A stretch of DNA of 38,052 nucleotides from a virus. The notes under the pieces were generated by a model. The model searched no databases. It was not told the origin of the DNA and saw nothing but the letters and a program-made list of their open reading frames with translations. Shown here piece after piece: positions 18,401 through 28,800 of this stretch. Made by a program: the position numbers and the translations under genes. Each line of letters starts with the position of its first letter. Positions within the stretch are counted from its first letter, which is position 1. Where the stretch lies: IMG/VR virus record IMGVR_UViG_3300017917_005055, positions 1 through 38,052 of that record; one strand, 5' to 3'.

Positions 18401-21400
18401 GAACTTCAAAATACATTTTTAAAAATATTTCATTGCATATCTTAAGAGTTGAATCGATTAATTTTTTTAAATGATCTTCGTTTAAAAAATTAATGCTTAC
18501 TAAGGCCCTAATATAATCAATATTAAACATTTCAAACATGATATTGTCTAAAAAGTTGTTAAAACTGTTGACCGGACTGTCAAAAAAACTAGTTTCTACA
18601 GAAGCAACATTTAAAATATTTTTTTCTTGAATTATTGAGTCTTGCTCATTGATAATTGTGCTTAAAGACTCAGGAAATAATAGACTTGTATATATGTCAT
18701 CTGCTAATACTGTACGATTAATGTCTCGTCTTATTGTGTTTCTTTGAGAATCGAATGTTTCGAAATATTCTTTTATGTATGATTTAAGCTCTGTAAAAAC
18801 ACTAGGATAATCAGATTCATGAGTTATAATAAAACTAAATTTATTGTTATATTTTTCCATTTTTATTCTTGGTTTAAAAAGATTGATCTTTTTTTTGTTA
18901 CTTGAATAATAGTCAAATATTCCTGAGTTAAAAACGTTCTTAATTGAAATTTTTTGCTTGACTGCGTATCTTTCACCTGCCAAGATGTCTTTTGAATTAA
19001 ATGAAAAATAAAAAGGAGATCTATTGTTTTCATTAATATTTGAAGAATTCGAGAATTCTTCAATTGAGTCGACAATGCTATTTAATTTTTTATATCTAAA
19101 AGACTTTTTTTGATGATATGTAGAAAAAAGAAAGTGATAGAATAGACCATTTTTTTCATATAGGTCATTTGAGTTTTCATAAGGGTCATATTGGTCATAT
19201 TTTGCATTGCTTAAATTTTCACCAAACAAATAAAAAGGATGAATACTTGATAAATATTCAATATTGTCTTTTATGTTTTCAAAAATAGTAAGTCTTTCTG
19301 TAGATATATTTTCGTCTTGATTTTGATTTCTTTTGAAAGAATGTATGATTTTTTTCGCAATAGATTTATTAATAATTTCTCTAAATACAGATTTATTCGA
19401 GTCTGTTAATCCTTTAGAAAATTTATTATAAAAACCTAATAAAGTTGCAGTTTCTGATATTTTTGCTCTTTTCGAAAAATTAGTGTTATGATCATTGACG
19501 TTTAAATTACCATCAAAAAATTTTTTGCAATAATTTGTTATAAATTCAAATAAAGAACTAGAAGAAGAAAAATGTTTGAGTTGATCTTTATCTATTTTGG
19601 CCGAAAAAACATTGTTTAAATAATTATTTTTATTAAAAATCTGATTTGTTATTTGCAAATTGTCAGAATCTAAATCGATAAATTTTTCATTTACATTAAC
19701 GTTTGTATACTCTTTTTTCTCCAGAAATGTCATGTTTTTTTCTATTAAATTAAAATCATGATTTTCTCCTAGGAAAATATAATCTTTTTTAATTGCATCA
19801 AAAGTATATTCGTTTTTATCAACTAGAAAATCATTATCATTAATTGTTGCATTGTTTTCTTCTTTGAAGACACTGTCTTCATTTAAAAAAATGTTTTTAA
19901 ACTTTAAATTTTGATATTTTTTTATTTCTTTTACTATGTAATCAGCTTTTTTTCTAGTTCTTAAAATTGAATTTTTAAAATCATTTTCATCTTCAAAATA
20001 AGAAACATTATGAATTCCTGTTTTTCCGGAAAATATAATTGGTTTTTTTCTATATTTTATATTTGATTGAACTGAAGCATATGTTTCTGTCTGTATGTCT
20101 ACAGTTCTTCTACTTTGACCTGTCGCATTAATGCTACCTACATTTGTCGGTGCGTTAATATTTATAGTTCTAGAAGGGTTAACATTAATATTTTCATTTA
20201 ATGCAATACTGCTAATGCCGCCCAAATTAAAACCAGGAGAACCAAAAGCATTATTATTTCGAATAACATCTGCATTGACTCCAGTAAGACGTTCTGCCTC
20301 TGCAAAAGTACCTGGAATAACAATATCTTTTGATAATAATAATTCATCTTTATAGATTTCAAGTACGTGCATTGTGTCATTATTAATACATGAAGAAATT
20401 AATTCTATTAAATTCAAAGAATGTATTTTCATTTTTTCTTTAAAGGAAGAAGTAGAAAATTGATCGCTATTAATTAAAGGTTTGGTAACATTCACGTCGT
20501 CTTCAATCATATTACCTTGCAGATAAGAAGTATCATAAACACTTGAAAAAAGATTGAATTTATTTGTTTGTGTCACGCTTTCAGCAAACGGAAATCGATT
20601 TTCTTTTTGTGTATTTCCTTCCAAAAAAACTTTTGAAACTGCTGTAAAACTATTTTCATTTCTACAATTTAAAAGATTATGAATCTTCGAACGTTCGAAG
20701 TTGAAATTAAAGAAATTATCATTATTAATATTTATTTGTTTTTCAAGGTATGATAGAAAATAAGTATTAGCATTTAAGCCTTTCTTGAAAGAATTAATTT
20801 TAAAATCATCAAGTTCTTCACTTTGATAAATTTCATTCTGGCCATCCTCGACTAAATATTTTAAAGGCAATATTTCATTCATTTGAACAAAAGAAAAATT
20901 TGTAACTTGTTGAATATTTAACTTGTTTAATTGAATCAATTTTACAGGATATAATCCATAATACAGAGAATTATTTGACATATGATCTTCTTGATCAATT
21001 AAATTAATCATAGATTGAGCAAGAAAAGATAAAGACAGAGGATTTTTTCTAAAGTTTTTTATCTTTGCATTTAGATCTAATTCATAAGGAAAAGACATAT
21101 AATTTTTAAAAAATTCATTTATCTTTGAATACATTGCATCATCTTGATTAATACTTAAAATATTTCGTAGTCTTGCTTTTTTCGAATCTAAAAGAGCCCG
21201 CCTTTCTTCTTTGACTAACGTGTGTGTTTCATCTAAATTATCTATAAGATACCTGCCAATATATATAAACCCATCAGCTAATTTCCTGTCAGTCGAACTT
21301 ATCAATGCAGTTCGAAATTTGTGATTAAACAAAAAATGTCCAGATATATAATCTTCTATTTGATCAAATGTTTGATTTCTGCTTTGAGAACCGGTATCAG

Positions 21401-21779
21401 AATAAAAGCGTTGTGTCATTAATAATAATTGAGGCAAGTCGGTATTACCTTGATCAAATGAAAAACGTTTTAAATGATCTTTTTCTAATTCTAAAGAAGA
21501 AATTATTTTTTCTGTGCTTTTAAATAGATTTTGAGAAAGATCTGCATATGCAATAATCGTATCATTAAAAAAACCTAAATGGTTACTGTTAATCTTATTT
21601 AAAAATTCTAAATTTTTATTATATTGACCTTCATGAAGTACTTCTTTTTGAAATTTTAGAATTTCACCATCATTTGAATTTGTTTTCAAAACATGAAGTA
21701 AACTAGACTTGATATTTCTTTTATTATATTTTCCGTTTAATTCGTTAATTTTTTGAATTGTTAAAGAACTTATAGACAT
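15495..21779 (-). CDS. Giant uncharacterised virion protein, 2094 residues
   Basis: The largest gene in the window, with no family I can name. It is rich in Asn, Ser, Lys, Ile and Phe, largely polar, without membrane helices or a signal peptide. This argues against a tape measure protein, which is usually helical with hydrophobic segments. A low-complexity Gly/Asn/Ala stretch (about 500-555: GSPGFNLGGISS, then NINAPTNVGSINATGQ) looks like a flexible linker between an N-terminal part and the rest. The end is beta-like (NVSYRVSLDLLEN) and faintly recalls the VRL endings of the 986- and 432-residue proteins. It sits between the 889- and 593-residue genes and is probably a tail or baseplate appendage component. 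The ribosome binding site is weak. The leader includes one arm of an 18-base inverted repeat. Confidence 0.8.
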   Translation of the reverse strand: MSISSLTIQKINELNGKYNKRNIKSSLLHVLKTNSNDGEILKFQKEVLHEGQYNKNLEFLNKINSNHLGFFNDTIIAYADLSQNLFKSTEKIISSLELEKDHLKRFSFDQGNTDLPQLLLMTQRFYSDTGSQSRNQTFDQIEDYISGHFLFNHKFRTALISSTDRKLADGFIYIGRYLIDNLDETHTLVKEERRALLDSKKARLRNILSINQDDAMYSKINEFFKNYMSFPYELDLNAKIKNFRKNPLSLSFLAQSMINLIDQEDHMSNNSLYYGLYPVKLIQLNKLNIQQVTNFSFVQMNEILPLKYLVEDGQNEIYQSEELDDFKINSFKKGLNANTYFLSYLEKQININNDNFFNFNFERSKIHNLLNCRNENSFTAVSKVFLEGNTQKENRFPFAESVTQTNKFNLFSSVYDTSYLQGNMIEDDVNVTKPLINSDQFSTSSFKEKMKIHSLNLIELISSCINNDTMHVLEIYKDELLLSKDIVIPGTFAEAERLTGVNADVIRNNNAFGSPGFNLGGISSIALNENINVNPSRTININAPTNVGSINATGQSRRTVDIQTETYASVQSNIKYRKKPIIFSGKTGIHNVSYFEDENDFKNSILRTRKKADYIVKEIKKYQNLKFKNIFLNEDSVFKEENNATINDNDFLVDKNEYTFDAIKKDYIFLGENHDFNLIEKNMTFLEKKEYTNVNVNEKFIDLDSDNLQITNQIFNKNNYLNNVFSAKIDKDQLKHFSSSSSLFEFITNYCKKFFDGNLNVNDHNTNFSKRAKISETATLLGFYNKFSKGLTDSNKSVFREIINKSIAKKIIHSFKRNQNQDENISTERLTIFENIKDNIEYLSSIHPFYLFGENLSNAKYDQYDPYENSNDLYEKNGLFYHFLFSTYHQKKSFRYKKLNSIVDSIEEFSNSSNINENNRSPFYFSFNSKDILAGERYAVKQKISIKNVFNSGIFDYYSSNKKKINLFKPRIKMEKYNNKFSFIITHESDYPSVFTELKSYIKEYFETFDSQRNTIRRDINRTVLADDIYTSLLFPESLSTIINEQDSIIQEKNILNVASVETSFFDSPVNSFNNFLDNIMFEMFNIDYIRALVSINFLNEDHLKKLIDSTLKICNEIFLKMYFEVQGYNAVCNRLFESGVFSKGSSDSLTRNFIDNEDEKVSKFVDNLENVRNFYNLYKDFINDEQYKSFNIKNSLDDSEVRFCAEEGTFHLQFVNSIKSKPSHVKLFYALKNIFKISDINLKKIMIYLLANSEFHSKFHYVFDIFNLHSIKSQNFFESFATIQNTSFFHIIDGNIDRKMLNNDLKIMSFINDSNCIFFDYLYELSMSSQTWFTDRADGPSYTFGNLFKNPAIGQDNETKINSNLDFVNDRLNNITDYFSYNRNFKLLFEIFSIVMKSSKSRLILNTNIDNYISLNDIFSQIVSKSYEKNWAYNLEEYSIDNIGSEVISGCELINESSSSFLNYSKFNQNNILYQDSQNASVKKDFKKYMDSLSIQKKSYVDIQHNWYNHVLRGLIMNDFSYAMNMEIIKYFNSYDNGIGNDIQKIYDYIQTYRNNKHSSAYYSFSSKDAVNEIKNITGFTSFKLKNNNFELKDIYIKQFLKTKIVKNIKSKYEKENRDINSVVPSLKDEFFKCYLKDFYIEKYVYPNENSINFPVSRFINNSYSNSSNNLNLSTILTVGIEKEVEIKKNDIILLTVEMIDHDYPDLIWEKKIFEFDTSINNPVDDIFVIRDQNNRQYLTGSNLSYVNDTINIPLVDYFSSSDVSIINSGSIDRKLLFNYIISVPASPSPAGRPNISNNIQSVSLVNSNGLSLASVYIEPDLTSDINNLIERRYNELNESYISRLKLLGIEDIQTCAIALREMIQRSIFNQMNSFRLEKILKSLTGFEGKKNFSIKKEEEKFLQGCYILSNIYDLFVTQIYNSSNIEDLGFTNEELTNVFSANGQGNFENNITYKGFEFKIASMSTNHNLNAFIKFMHNFTTAIIPDLSDFSDLNFSRILNVSIKPQDFIVTTLTRGNVTMPALNSYPGLSFELISNMSDEIGTIHNRINSAIYSRQNVEIKSYRVKDNSTQPQQSYIPKNVSYRVSLDLLEN

Positions 21780-21810
21780 TTCTTATAAACCATTATGTAA
21801 TATTTAATTG

Positions 21811-21885
21811 TGTTTTATGATTTAAATAACTATTAAAAATATGTAAATTCAAAAGGATGTAAGATCATATTTAAATCATAAAACA
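21811..21885. repeat. 18-base perfect inverted repeat flanking a 39-base spacer
   Basis: The arms at 21811-21828 and 21868-21885 are exact reverse complements of each other. They span the largest intergenic gap of the window. In the minus-strand transcript the first arm contains the last codons and TGA stop of the 889-residue gene, and the second arm ends 31 bases before the ATG of the 2094-residue gene. An RNA hairpin here could block or slow ribosomes, protect a processed 3' end or mark termination. No U-run follows, so it is not a standard intrinsic terminator. Confidence 0.7.
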
Positions 21886-24545
21886 GGAATAATAGGATAT
21901 TTAATGTATTGTTGATCTTTATTTTTAATTGTCACTATAACATTTACATTATTTCCTGAATTATCGATATAATTTTTTGTGATCTCTCTAAAACTTAATA
22001 ATTGGTATAATCGATTAAATATTCTATTTTTATTGGCTGTTTTTTCTTTTTCATTTTGCAATAATGTCAAGAAATTATAAAGATTATTGCATTTATTTAA
22101 GTCAATTTTATATACGACCTGATATAATGTATTGTTCTTTTTGATTAATTCAATCGCGCAATTTTCATTTATTTCTTTTGTTATATTATTCGAATCGTTC
22201 GAAGACCATGGTAAAAACATATTAGGAATATTGTTTTTCGAATATAATTCCTGAAGCTTTATATTAGGATATGTACTATTTTCTTCCTGATATGAAAATC
22301 CTAAAAAGTTATTTTTAAATATTTCATGAAATACTTTTATACATTCTGTTTCGTCTATTGAAGCATTATGATTTGCATCAATATAGAGAGTTAAAACGTT
22401 TTTTGAGATCTGTAGGATATGATTAGGGATTACAATGTCAATTGCAAAAATTTTTGTAATATTACTGGCTTTGTTTTCAATTTTCCTGATTTCAGTTTTT
22501 TCTGTTTTCGCATAAGTAATTTTTAAAGCAAACAAGTCGTATAATAATTGAATGTCATTTTGACTAAGATTTCCGGAACCATTATTATTTAATATTGATA
22601 ATTTATCATAAACAGAGTTAATTTGACTTTGCAAAGGAATATAATCATTATCTTTGTTTGCCTTAAGAATTTCTTTTATCTTTAACTTTATTTGATATTC
22701 TGTTAATTTTTTAGAGAAATATTCTAGCGGCAATGAAAGAATTTTTGATTCAAATTCAATTTCTTTTTTTAATACTAAGTCATCATATTTTCTAGGATCA
22801 TCACTAAAGTTTCGAAAATTTTGATCATCAAAAAATGAAAAATCATATATACCATTATTAGTTTCATTTACATCAAATATTTCAAAAGAAGAAATACTTC
22901 TGTTAGAAAAGCTTATATTTTTTTTGATAATTAAATAAAAATTATTAATATTAATGTCATTTAATAAAACGTTTTTATTATCATCAGATAATATTTTATC
23001 TAAATTCAAAGATGAATATCTAGAAGCAATTGATTTGCCTGATGATCCTGTCACAACAGACTTAGAAAAAATATCGACATTAGATATATCAAAAAAATAT
23101 TGATATTTTTCAAAAGTGTATTGATTTAAAAAACTTAAATTGTCATTTGATAATATTTTTGTAAGCCTGGCAACACTTAAATTTTGATTTTTTTTAGCTT
23201 CTTTTTCATATGAAATATTTTCAATTTCTCCTTGATTTAAATTTGAAAATACAATTTTGACAGGAAATTCTAAGCGGTTTAAAATATTTGACCTGCTTGA
23301 AATATTTAAATTGATTTTTTTATTTTTGATATTGTTTAATTTTAAGAAAGACTGATTTTGTATTTTTTCGTTGTTTAGAAAGAAAAAATTTAAATCTATA
23401 TCGACATTATCTATATAGATTTTTGAAATATAAGGATCATATTGACTGTCAATATTAGAATTAGAAAAATTATCATTTATTTTAATTTCAATGTTTAATC
23501 TTTTTTGCTCTTGTTGAATATTTAAATCAATTCCTAGAATGTCTTTTTTGATTTTTTCAATAAAGCTTTCATTTGTGTTCTTTTTTATTTGAAAATTAGT
23601 TTTTTCAAAGGTCAATATTTTACCCGTTATTAAAACACAGTACAGAATATATTTTTTAGGAATTTCATTTCTTTCTAGTCTTGTTTTAAAAATTACATCT
23701 ACTTTCTCTTTTGAGCTATTAAATTTTTTTAAATCAATATCGTTTGAAATACTAGCAATTCCTTTATTTGTTATTTCTTCTATATAGACTTTATTAATTA
23801 TTTTTTCAATATTGTCTCTATACAATAATAAAGATGGACCAACTCCTAAAGAAACTTTTCTTGTTTTTAAATTTAATTCAATTTCCGGAACAGAAAAAGA
23901 AAATAATTCTTTGCGTAATTTCAAATCATATAAATTATTTGCCAATTCTTCAAAAAAAATATTATTTTTTTCTGTTTCTTCTCTTTCAATTGAAGACACA
24001 TTGACATCTTTGATAATCATCTTGTCAAATATTCTATTTTTGTTATCATAACAATATATCATGAAATTATATTTTTCATTTAAATCATGATTTTTCACTT
24101 TAAAATAAAGTTTTTCATTGAAATCTAGACCGTATTTAGAAAAATCAATTATTTGAGAATTGCTTAAAACTTTTCTTTTTGTGTAAGTTTCGATTCTATT
24201 TTTTGAGCTCAAACTAGTAATTGCAATATCAGAAAGAAGAATATCATTATTGTTTCTGATATTTTTTATTTCAAATTTTTGTAGATTATTCAATAAACTA
24301 TTAGAGAAGTTAAAATCAGGATTAATCAAATTTTGAAATATATTTGATTCGATCGAATTTTCTGTTAAATTAAAAGATATCAATTTAAAATATTTTAAAT
24401 TATATCTTTCGCATAATTCTTTTTTGAAATTTAAATCAAGATATATCTTTTCTTTTGAGTCTTGAGACTTTTTAAATTGAGAAAAATCAACATTAAAAGG
24501 AAGAATCCTATTAGAAATTGTAGATAAAGAAGTTATTTCTGCCAT
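21876..24545 (-). CDS. Large virion protein with an EF-hand-like calcium loop
   Basis: 889 residues, not assigned to a named family. It is Asn/Lys/Ile-rich and mostly polar with no membrane segment. Residues 723-734 (DANHNASIDETE) match the calcium-binding EF-hand loop pattern: Asp, Asn and Asn at positions 1, 3 and 5, Ile at 8, Asp at 9 and Glu at 12. Only one such loop is seen and flanking helices are not obvious, so it may be an isolated loop of the dockerin or virion calcium-site kind. The start overlaps closely with its upstream neighbour: ATG 24545 lies 3 bases after the stop of the 409-residue gene, implying coupled translation. It is placed among tail-associated genes, so a baseplate or fibre part is likely. 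Confidence 0.8.
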   Translation of the reverse strand: MAEITSLSTISNRILPFNVDFSQFKKSQDSKEKIYLDLNFKKELCERYNLKYFKLISFNLTENSIESNIFQNLINPDFNFSNSLLNNLQKFEIKNIRNNNDILLSDIAITSLSSKNRIETYTKRKVLSNSQIIDFSKYGLDFNEKLYFKVKNHDLNEKYNFMIYCYDNKNRIFDKMIIKDVNVSSIEREETEKNNIFFEELANNLYDLKLRKELFSFSVPEIELNLKTRKVSLGVGPSLLLYRDNIEKIINKVYIEEITNKGIASISNDIDLKKFNSSKEKVDVIFKTRLERNEIPKKYILYCVLITGKILTFEKTNFQIKKNTNESFIEKIKKDILGIDLNIQQEQKRLNIEIKINDNFSNSNIDSQYDPYISKIYIDNVDIDLNFFFLNNEKIQNQSFLKLNNIKNKKINLNISSRSNILNRLEFPVKIVFSNLNQGEIENISYEKEAKKNQNLSVARLTKILSNDNLSFLNQYTFEKYQYFFDISNVDIFSKSVVTGSSGKSIASRYSSLNLDKILSDDNKNVLLNDININNFYLIIKKNISFSNRSISSFEIFDVNETNNGIYDFSFFDDQNFRNFSDDPRKYDDLVLKKEIEFESKILSLPLEYFSKKLTEYQIKLKIKEILKANKDNDYIPLQSQINSVYDKLSILNNNGSGNLSQNDIQLLYDLFALKITYAKTEKTEIRKIENKASNITKIFAIDIVIPNHILQISKNVLTLYIDANHNASIDETECIKVFHEIFKNNFLGFSYQEENSTYPNIKLQELYSKNNIPNMFLPWSSNDSNNITKEINENCAIELIKKNNTLYQVVYKIDLNKCNNLYNFLTLLQNEKEKTANKNRIFNRLYQLLSFREITKNYIDNSGNNVNVIVTIKNKDQQYIKYPIIPVL

Positions 24546-24548
24546 TTT

Positions 24549-25778
24549 TTACTCGAGTATTAGTGTAAATATATTTGTGAATAAATAATTATCAAAGTTG
24601 ATATAATTGTCAGCAGGAGTACGACTTTCTTCTTGATATTGAATTGAAACGTCAGTATTGGTATGAAATATTTTTCCAATAGAAAAGACCTGAATGTATC
24701 GATTTTTTTCATTAGAGAATATTTCTCCATGATCGATACAAACCAATTTGTTAATAGTAGAATCGTTAGTATTAGATTCATAAATTTGCATTATAAAAGG
24801 TTCATTTTTTTCAATTTTTTCAATTTCTAATTCCAGGGTTGAAATTCTATTATTATTGTTTTCTATCTCATTGTATTTTTTTGAAGATAGTTTTTCTATG
24901 CTTAAAATTGTTTGCGAAATACTTTCATCGATAGATGTTGTGCTAATAGAAGAATTTAAAGGAGTTGTATCAATGCTCGAATCAGATATTAAATTTTTTA
25001 TGGTTTTAATTAAAACTTTATTAATTGATCTTTTTTCTTCATTTATATTGTAAAAATTAAATATTTTATTGTTTTTTGTAACTGCATCAATGTTCATATT
25101 TTCAGGTGGCAAAAATTTATAAGGTAGTTTATTAATAAATCTGGAATCTTCTATCATATTTTTGTCATTAACAAAAATATCTCCTTCTTGCATAGTGTAA
25201 TAATTTTTTCTATCAATATTGTCTAACAAACCATTATTTAAATTGTTTAGTTTAATTGTATTTTCAATTGATTCTGACGTTTGTTCATCATTTATTTTTA
25301 ATATTTTTATATTAATTCCTGATCTTTCTTTTGTGATCATATCAAAACTTGCAAAATTATCACTTAAAATGATTGATTGTTTTTCCAAAGAAGAAGAAAC
25401 GGTATTGACAATTTTATCAAAGACTGGAGATAAATCTCCAATACTAGAAGAAATACGACCGTTATGTACTCTAATAAAAGATTTATCATAATCTGTTGTT
25501 AAACGAATATTGTTATTAATGTCTGAGTCCACAACAAAAGAAGAAAGATCAATTTCAGGACTAATGTCATCTAAATAAGTGTTGTATATTTCGAAATTAA
25601 AAGGCATACTGCTTATATCTGCTATGTCAATTGTATTTTCAGCAATATCATATATTGCATCCTTGTCTGTAAAAGTTGCGTATTTAATCCTTAAATCACC
25701 GTTTTGGGTTTGTTCATAACCATTTCTGGTCAAAGAAAAATCCATAATTCTTTGTTTTTTATTTAAAATTCCAGACAT
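24549..25778 (-). CDS. Virion protein sharing an N-terminal module with the 260-residue protein
   Basis: 409 residues. The N-terminus RIMDFSLTRNGYEQ followed by NGDLRIKYATFTDKDAIYD (about 10-45) aligns with the 260-residue protein's IVIDAVLTERGREL and FQITSFAFGDDEVDY: a strand, the LT plus 'RxG' turn, a gap, then strand, aromatic and acidic residues. A short coiled coil is likely at about 295-335 (IEKLSSKKYNEIENNNN, then STLELEIEKIEKNE), before a compact C-terminal beta region (about 335-409). This suggests a trimeric or bundled fibre-like part ending in a small head domain, which is an inference. An AAAGG site lies about 10-13 bases before ATG 25778. It is followed by the 889-residue gene after 3 bases. 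Confidence 0.8.
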   Translation of the reverse strand: MSGILNKKQRIMDFSLTRNGYEQTQNGDLRIKYATFTDKDAIYDIAENTIDIADISSMPFNFEIYNTYLDDISPEIDLSSFVVDSDINNNIRLTTDYDKSFIRVHNGRISSSIGDLSPVFDKIVNTVSSSLEKQSIILSDNFASFDMITKERSGINIKILKINDEQTSESIENTIKLNNLNNGLLDNIDRKNYYTMQEGDIFVNDKNMIEDSRFINKLPYKFLPPENMNIDAVTKNNKIFNFYNINEEKRSINKVLIKTIKNLISDSSIDTTPLNSSISTTSIDESISQTILSIEKLSSKKYNEIENNNNRISTLELEIEKIEKNEPFIMQIYESNTNDSTINKLVCIDHGEIFSNEKNRYIQVFSIGKIFHTNTDVSIQYQEESRTPADNYINFDNYLFTNIFTLILE

Positions 25779-25830
25779 TTTATGTTTTGCCTTTTTTATA
25801 TTTGAATAATAATTAATTTAAACAAAGAGT

Positions 25831-28800
25831 TTAGGCGCTTACATTTTCCATAAAAGCTACATGCTTTGATTTACTAATTTCATTTAATGTCCATGTCCAT
25901 TTATTCCATCTCATGACATTATCATAAAAAGGATAAGGTAATCTACCAATATCTTCAACTAATACATCTTGAATTTCAACAGGATTCAATCCAGAATTAA
26001 CTAATTCATATGTTAAGGATTTATTAATATTTGGAACTTCTGTTAAATCTGTTATAGTCTGGCCATTCACAGAATTAATAAATTGCTTTTCAATTATGTT
26101 TTCTTTTATATTATTTGCTATATTATATAAAGCTGTGTATGATCTTTGTTCGAACATATCTCTCAGATGACCATATCTACTTTTTGAAAAATAACAATTA
26201 AAAGTCTTAAGATTTAAATTTTTAAAGCTTTCATTGAAATTTTCATTATTTAATTCATAATCATATTTCTTATAAACTAATAAATCATTGAAGATATTAT
26301 TTTTATAATATGTAGGCACTAAATTTGAATTTCCAGTAACTTTATACTCTTGCGTATATTGTAAAAAAGCATCATCATAAATAAATTTTTCATTTGTATT
26401 TAAATTATAATCATTTCCAATTCTATTGTAAGGAATATATGTTTTTCCACTTGAAATAATCGAAGAAGGATCATCTAGTTCTCTATTTCCTGATATGAAC
26501 TTATTGTTTTTAGTATATAATCTATCAGGATATGTTAAATAGTCTAGATTCGTAAAATCAGAATATTCATTTGTGTTTAGAATATCACCTATGATAACGT
26601 TAGGAAAATTATTTGTATGATAATTTTTTAAAACATCATTTTCATCAGTTATTTTCTTCTCGTCTTGTAAAAAATGACCAAACAAAGAAAACTTACATTT
26701 ACCATCTTTTATTGCAATAATTTGCTTGATTGGCTTAGGATGAATAATAGGTGATATAGAAACACAAAGAGCTATTTTGTCATGAGGATATAAAACATAA
26801 GGAGAAAGAGACTTTGAATTTAAATCTTGAGCTCCTTGAGCATAATATTTGTTTTTATATATTCTTGCATCTGAGCCTGATGGAATATAAACTTCGCCAA
26901 AATTATCTGTAATATTGCTTGAAAAAATTTTATTTTCAAAGTCAGTAGACTGAACAATATGCTTTCCGGAATTAATATTATTTAATGATCTTTGCAAATT
27001 TAACTTTTCGAAATTATTACCTGCTGACAGCTCAAAGTCAAAATTTATAAGATGCGAGTTGACAGTATTTTTAATTAAAGTATTTGCTCGACAAGGAGAA
27101 TTAATTGAAATTTCACCTGAAAAATCAAGTATTGCTGTTAAATTTAAATCATCTAGGATTTTTTGATGATTAGGATAATCTACTACTTTCATAAAGTCAA
27201 AATTGTTTTGATTTAAATAATTTAAAAATTTATTGTTCAATATAGAAGTATATCCATATGGCTCACCTAAAGCAGGATAATAGTCTTCCACTAAACTTTT
27301 AGGAGGTGTTAAAAATACCGCATTTCCAAAATTTACAATTTCTCTAATATGCTTTTGATTATTAGATATATCTAAATCTCCATTCAATGTATTTGAGCCA
27401 AAATAAAAATTATAATCATAAAGACTTCCTGGCTCTAATTTATTGTCATAACTACTTGTGTTATAATTAAAAATGATATTTTGATTATTCAATAAACGAA
27501 CAACTTTCTGAGTATTGTCTGTTACATTTGTGTCTTTTTCAATTTTTAAATCTTCTTTAAAAGAATTGCTAGAACCACTTATAAACACCTGATATGCTTC
27601 TTTATTTAAAGAAACAGGGCTCCAGTCGGTGTTAACATTTTGATTTTCAAACATTGAAGTTTGTTTTATTATAAAGTAATTTAAGCAAGCGTTGACAGGT
27701 TCTTCAAAGTATCCTTCTTCGTCATTTACTTCACATATAATTTCTACATTTGTAGAAAAACTAGTTCTATTTAGGACAAAAGGTTTTTCTATAAAATTTT
27801 TCATTTCAATTAAATTATCTTCAAAACAATGAAATTTAAAATGATTAGGAAAACCAAATTGTTCAGTAGGGACACTCAAAAAAGGAAAATCTAATAGCAT
27901 GTCATATACCTGATTATTTGTTTTTCTCTTTATGATAATTGAAGGAGTATTTGTCAAAGGACAATAATAACAAAAATATTTTTTAAAGAAATCTAAAAAG
28001 CCATTAGGAGTATCATTAATTTTTTTAGAAAGATTATTGTCTTTTTCTAGAATTTTAATTTTTACAATATTTTTACCATTAATTGTTTGCTGATCAATGC
28101 TTGGGTATATTGAGCCTAAATAACTTTCAATATACTCTGTTGCCATATGGTATACAGGATAAATTAATCCTCTATACTCCCATGCTTTTTTCGAAAAATT
28201 ATAAATTGAAAAAGGAGTATTAAATTTATAAAATCTTCTATCGTTTATATTTCCTGTACTTCTTTTTTTCGATAATACTCCAGAATGAATTTGAGCACTT
28301 GAAAATGTAGTGTATTCATTTTCGTCATCTAGACTTTCTTCCATTACGGGGTTTGAGAATTGCAATATTAAATCATGATCTTTAGCTTCTCCGGTTGGAA
28401 CAATATTAATTTCAAAATATTTCTCATTCTTTTGAGATAATTCTAATGAGCTAAATTCTTCTTTTGAATTGATTAAATTTTCTTGCCTAGAAATATTTTT
28501 ATTTTCAACTTGAATGTATTTATAATATGAATTACTATTTGAGTAGGATTTTTTAAAATTAGAATTTTGATTTGTAAATAATTTTTCTATTTTGTAAAGA
28601 TTTTCAATATTAGTATCATTAAAATATTTTTTACCAAAAATAGAATTATTAATATTTTCAATTTTCTTGTTTTGTTTAACTTCAAGAAATTTTGGATATT
28701 TTTCTAGTTCGTTTATATTGATATTTTGATTTTTGACATAAGTTAAATTAGAAAAAGTTGAAGGAATTGCTAAATTTAACGATGAAAAATATAAATTTTT

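Noticed and set aside
15495-21779. Tail tape measure protein
   Set aside because: The length alone suggests it, but there are no membrane helices, no long helical repeats, and the neighbours are LamG and FnIII proteins rather than tube and chaperone genes.
25793-25800. TATAAAAA as a late promoter before the 409-residue gene
   Set aside because: It is only about 15 bases from the start codon, leaving no room for a leader with the ribosome binding site that overlaps it.
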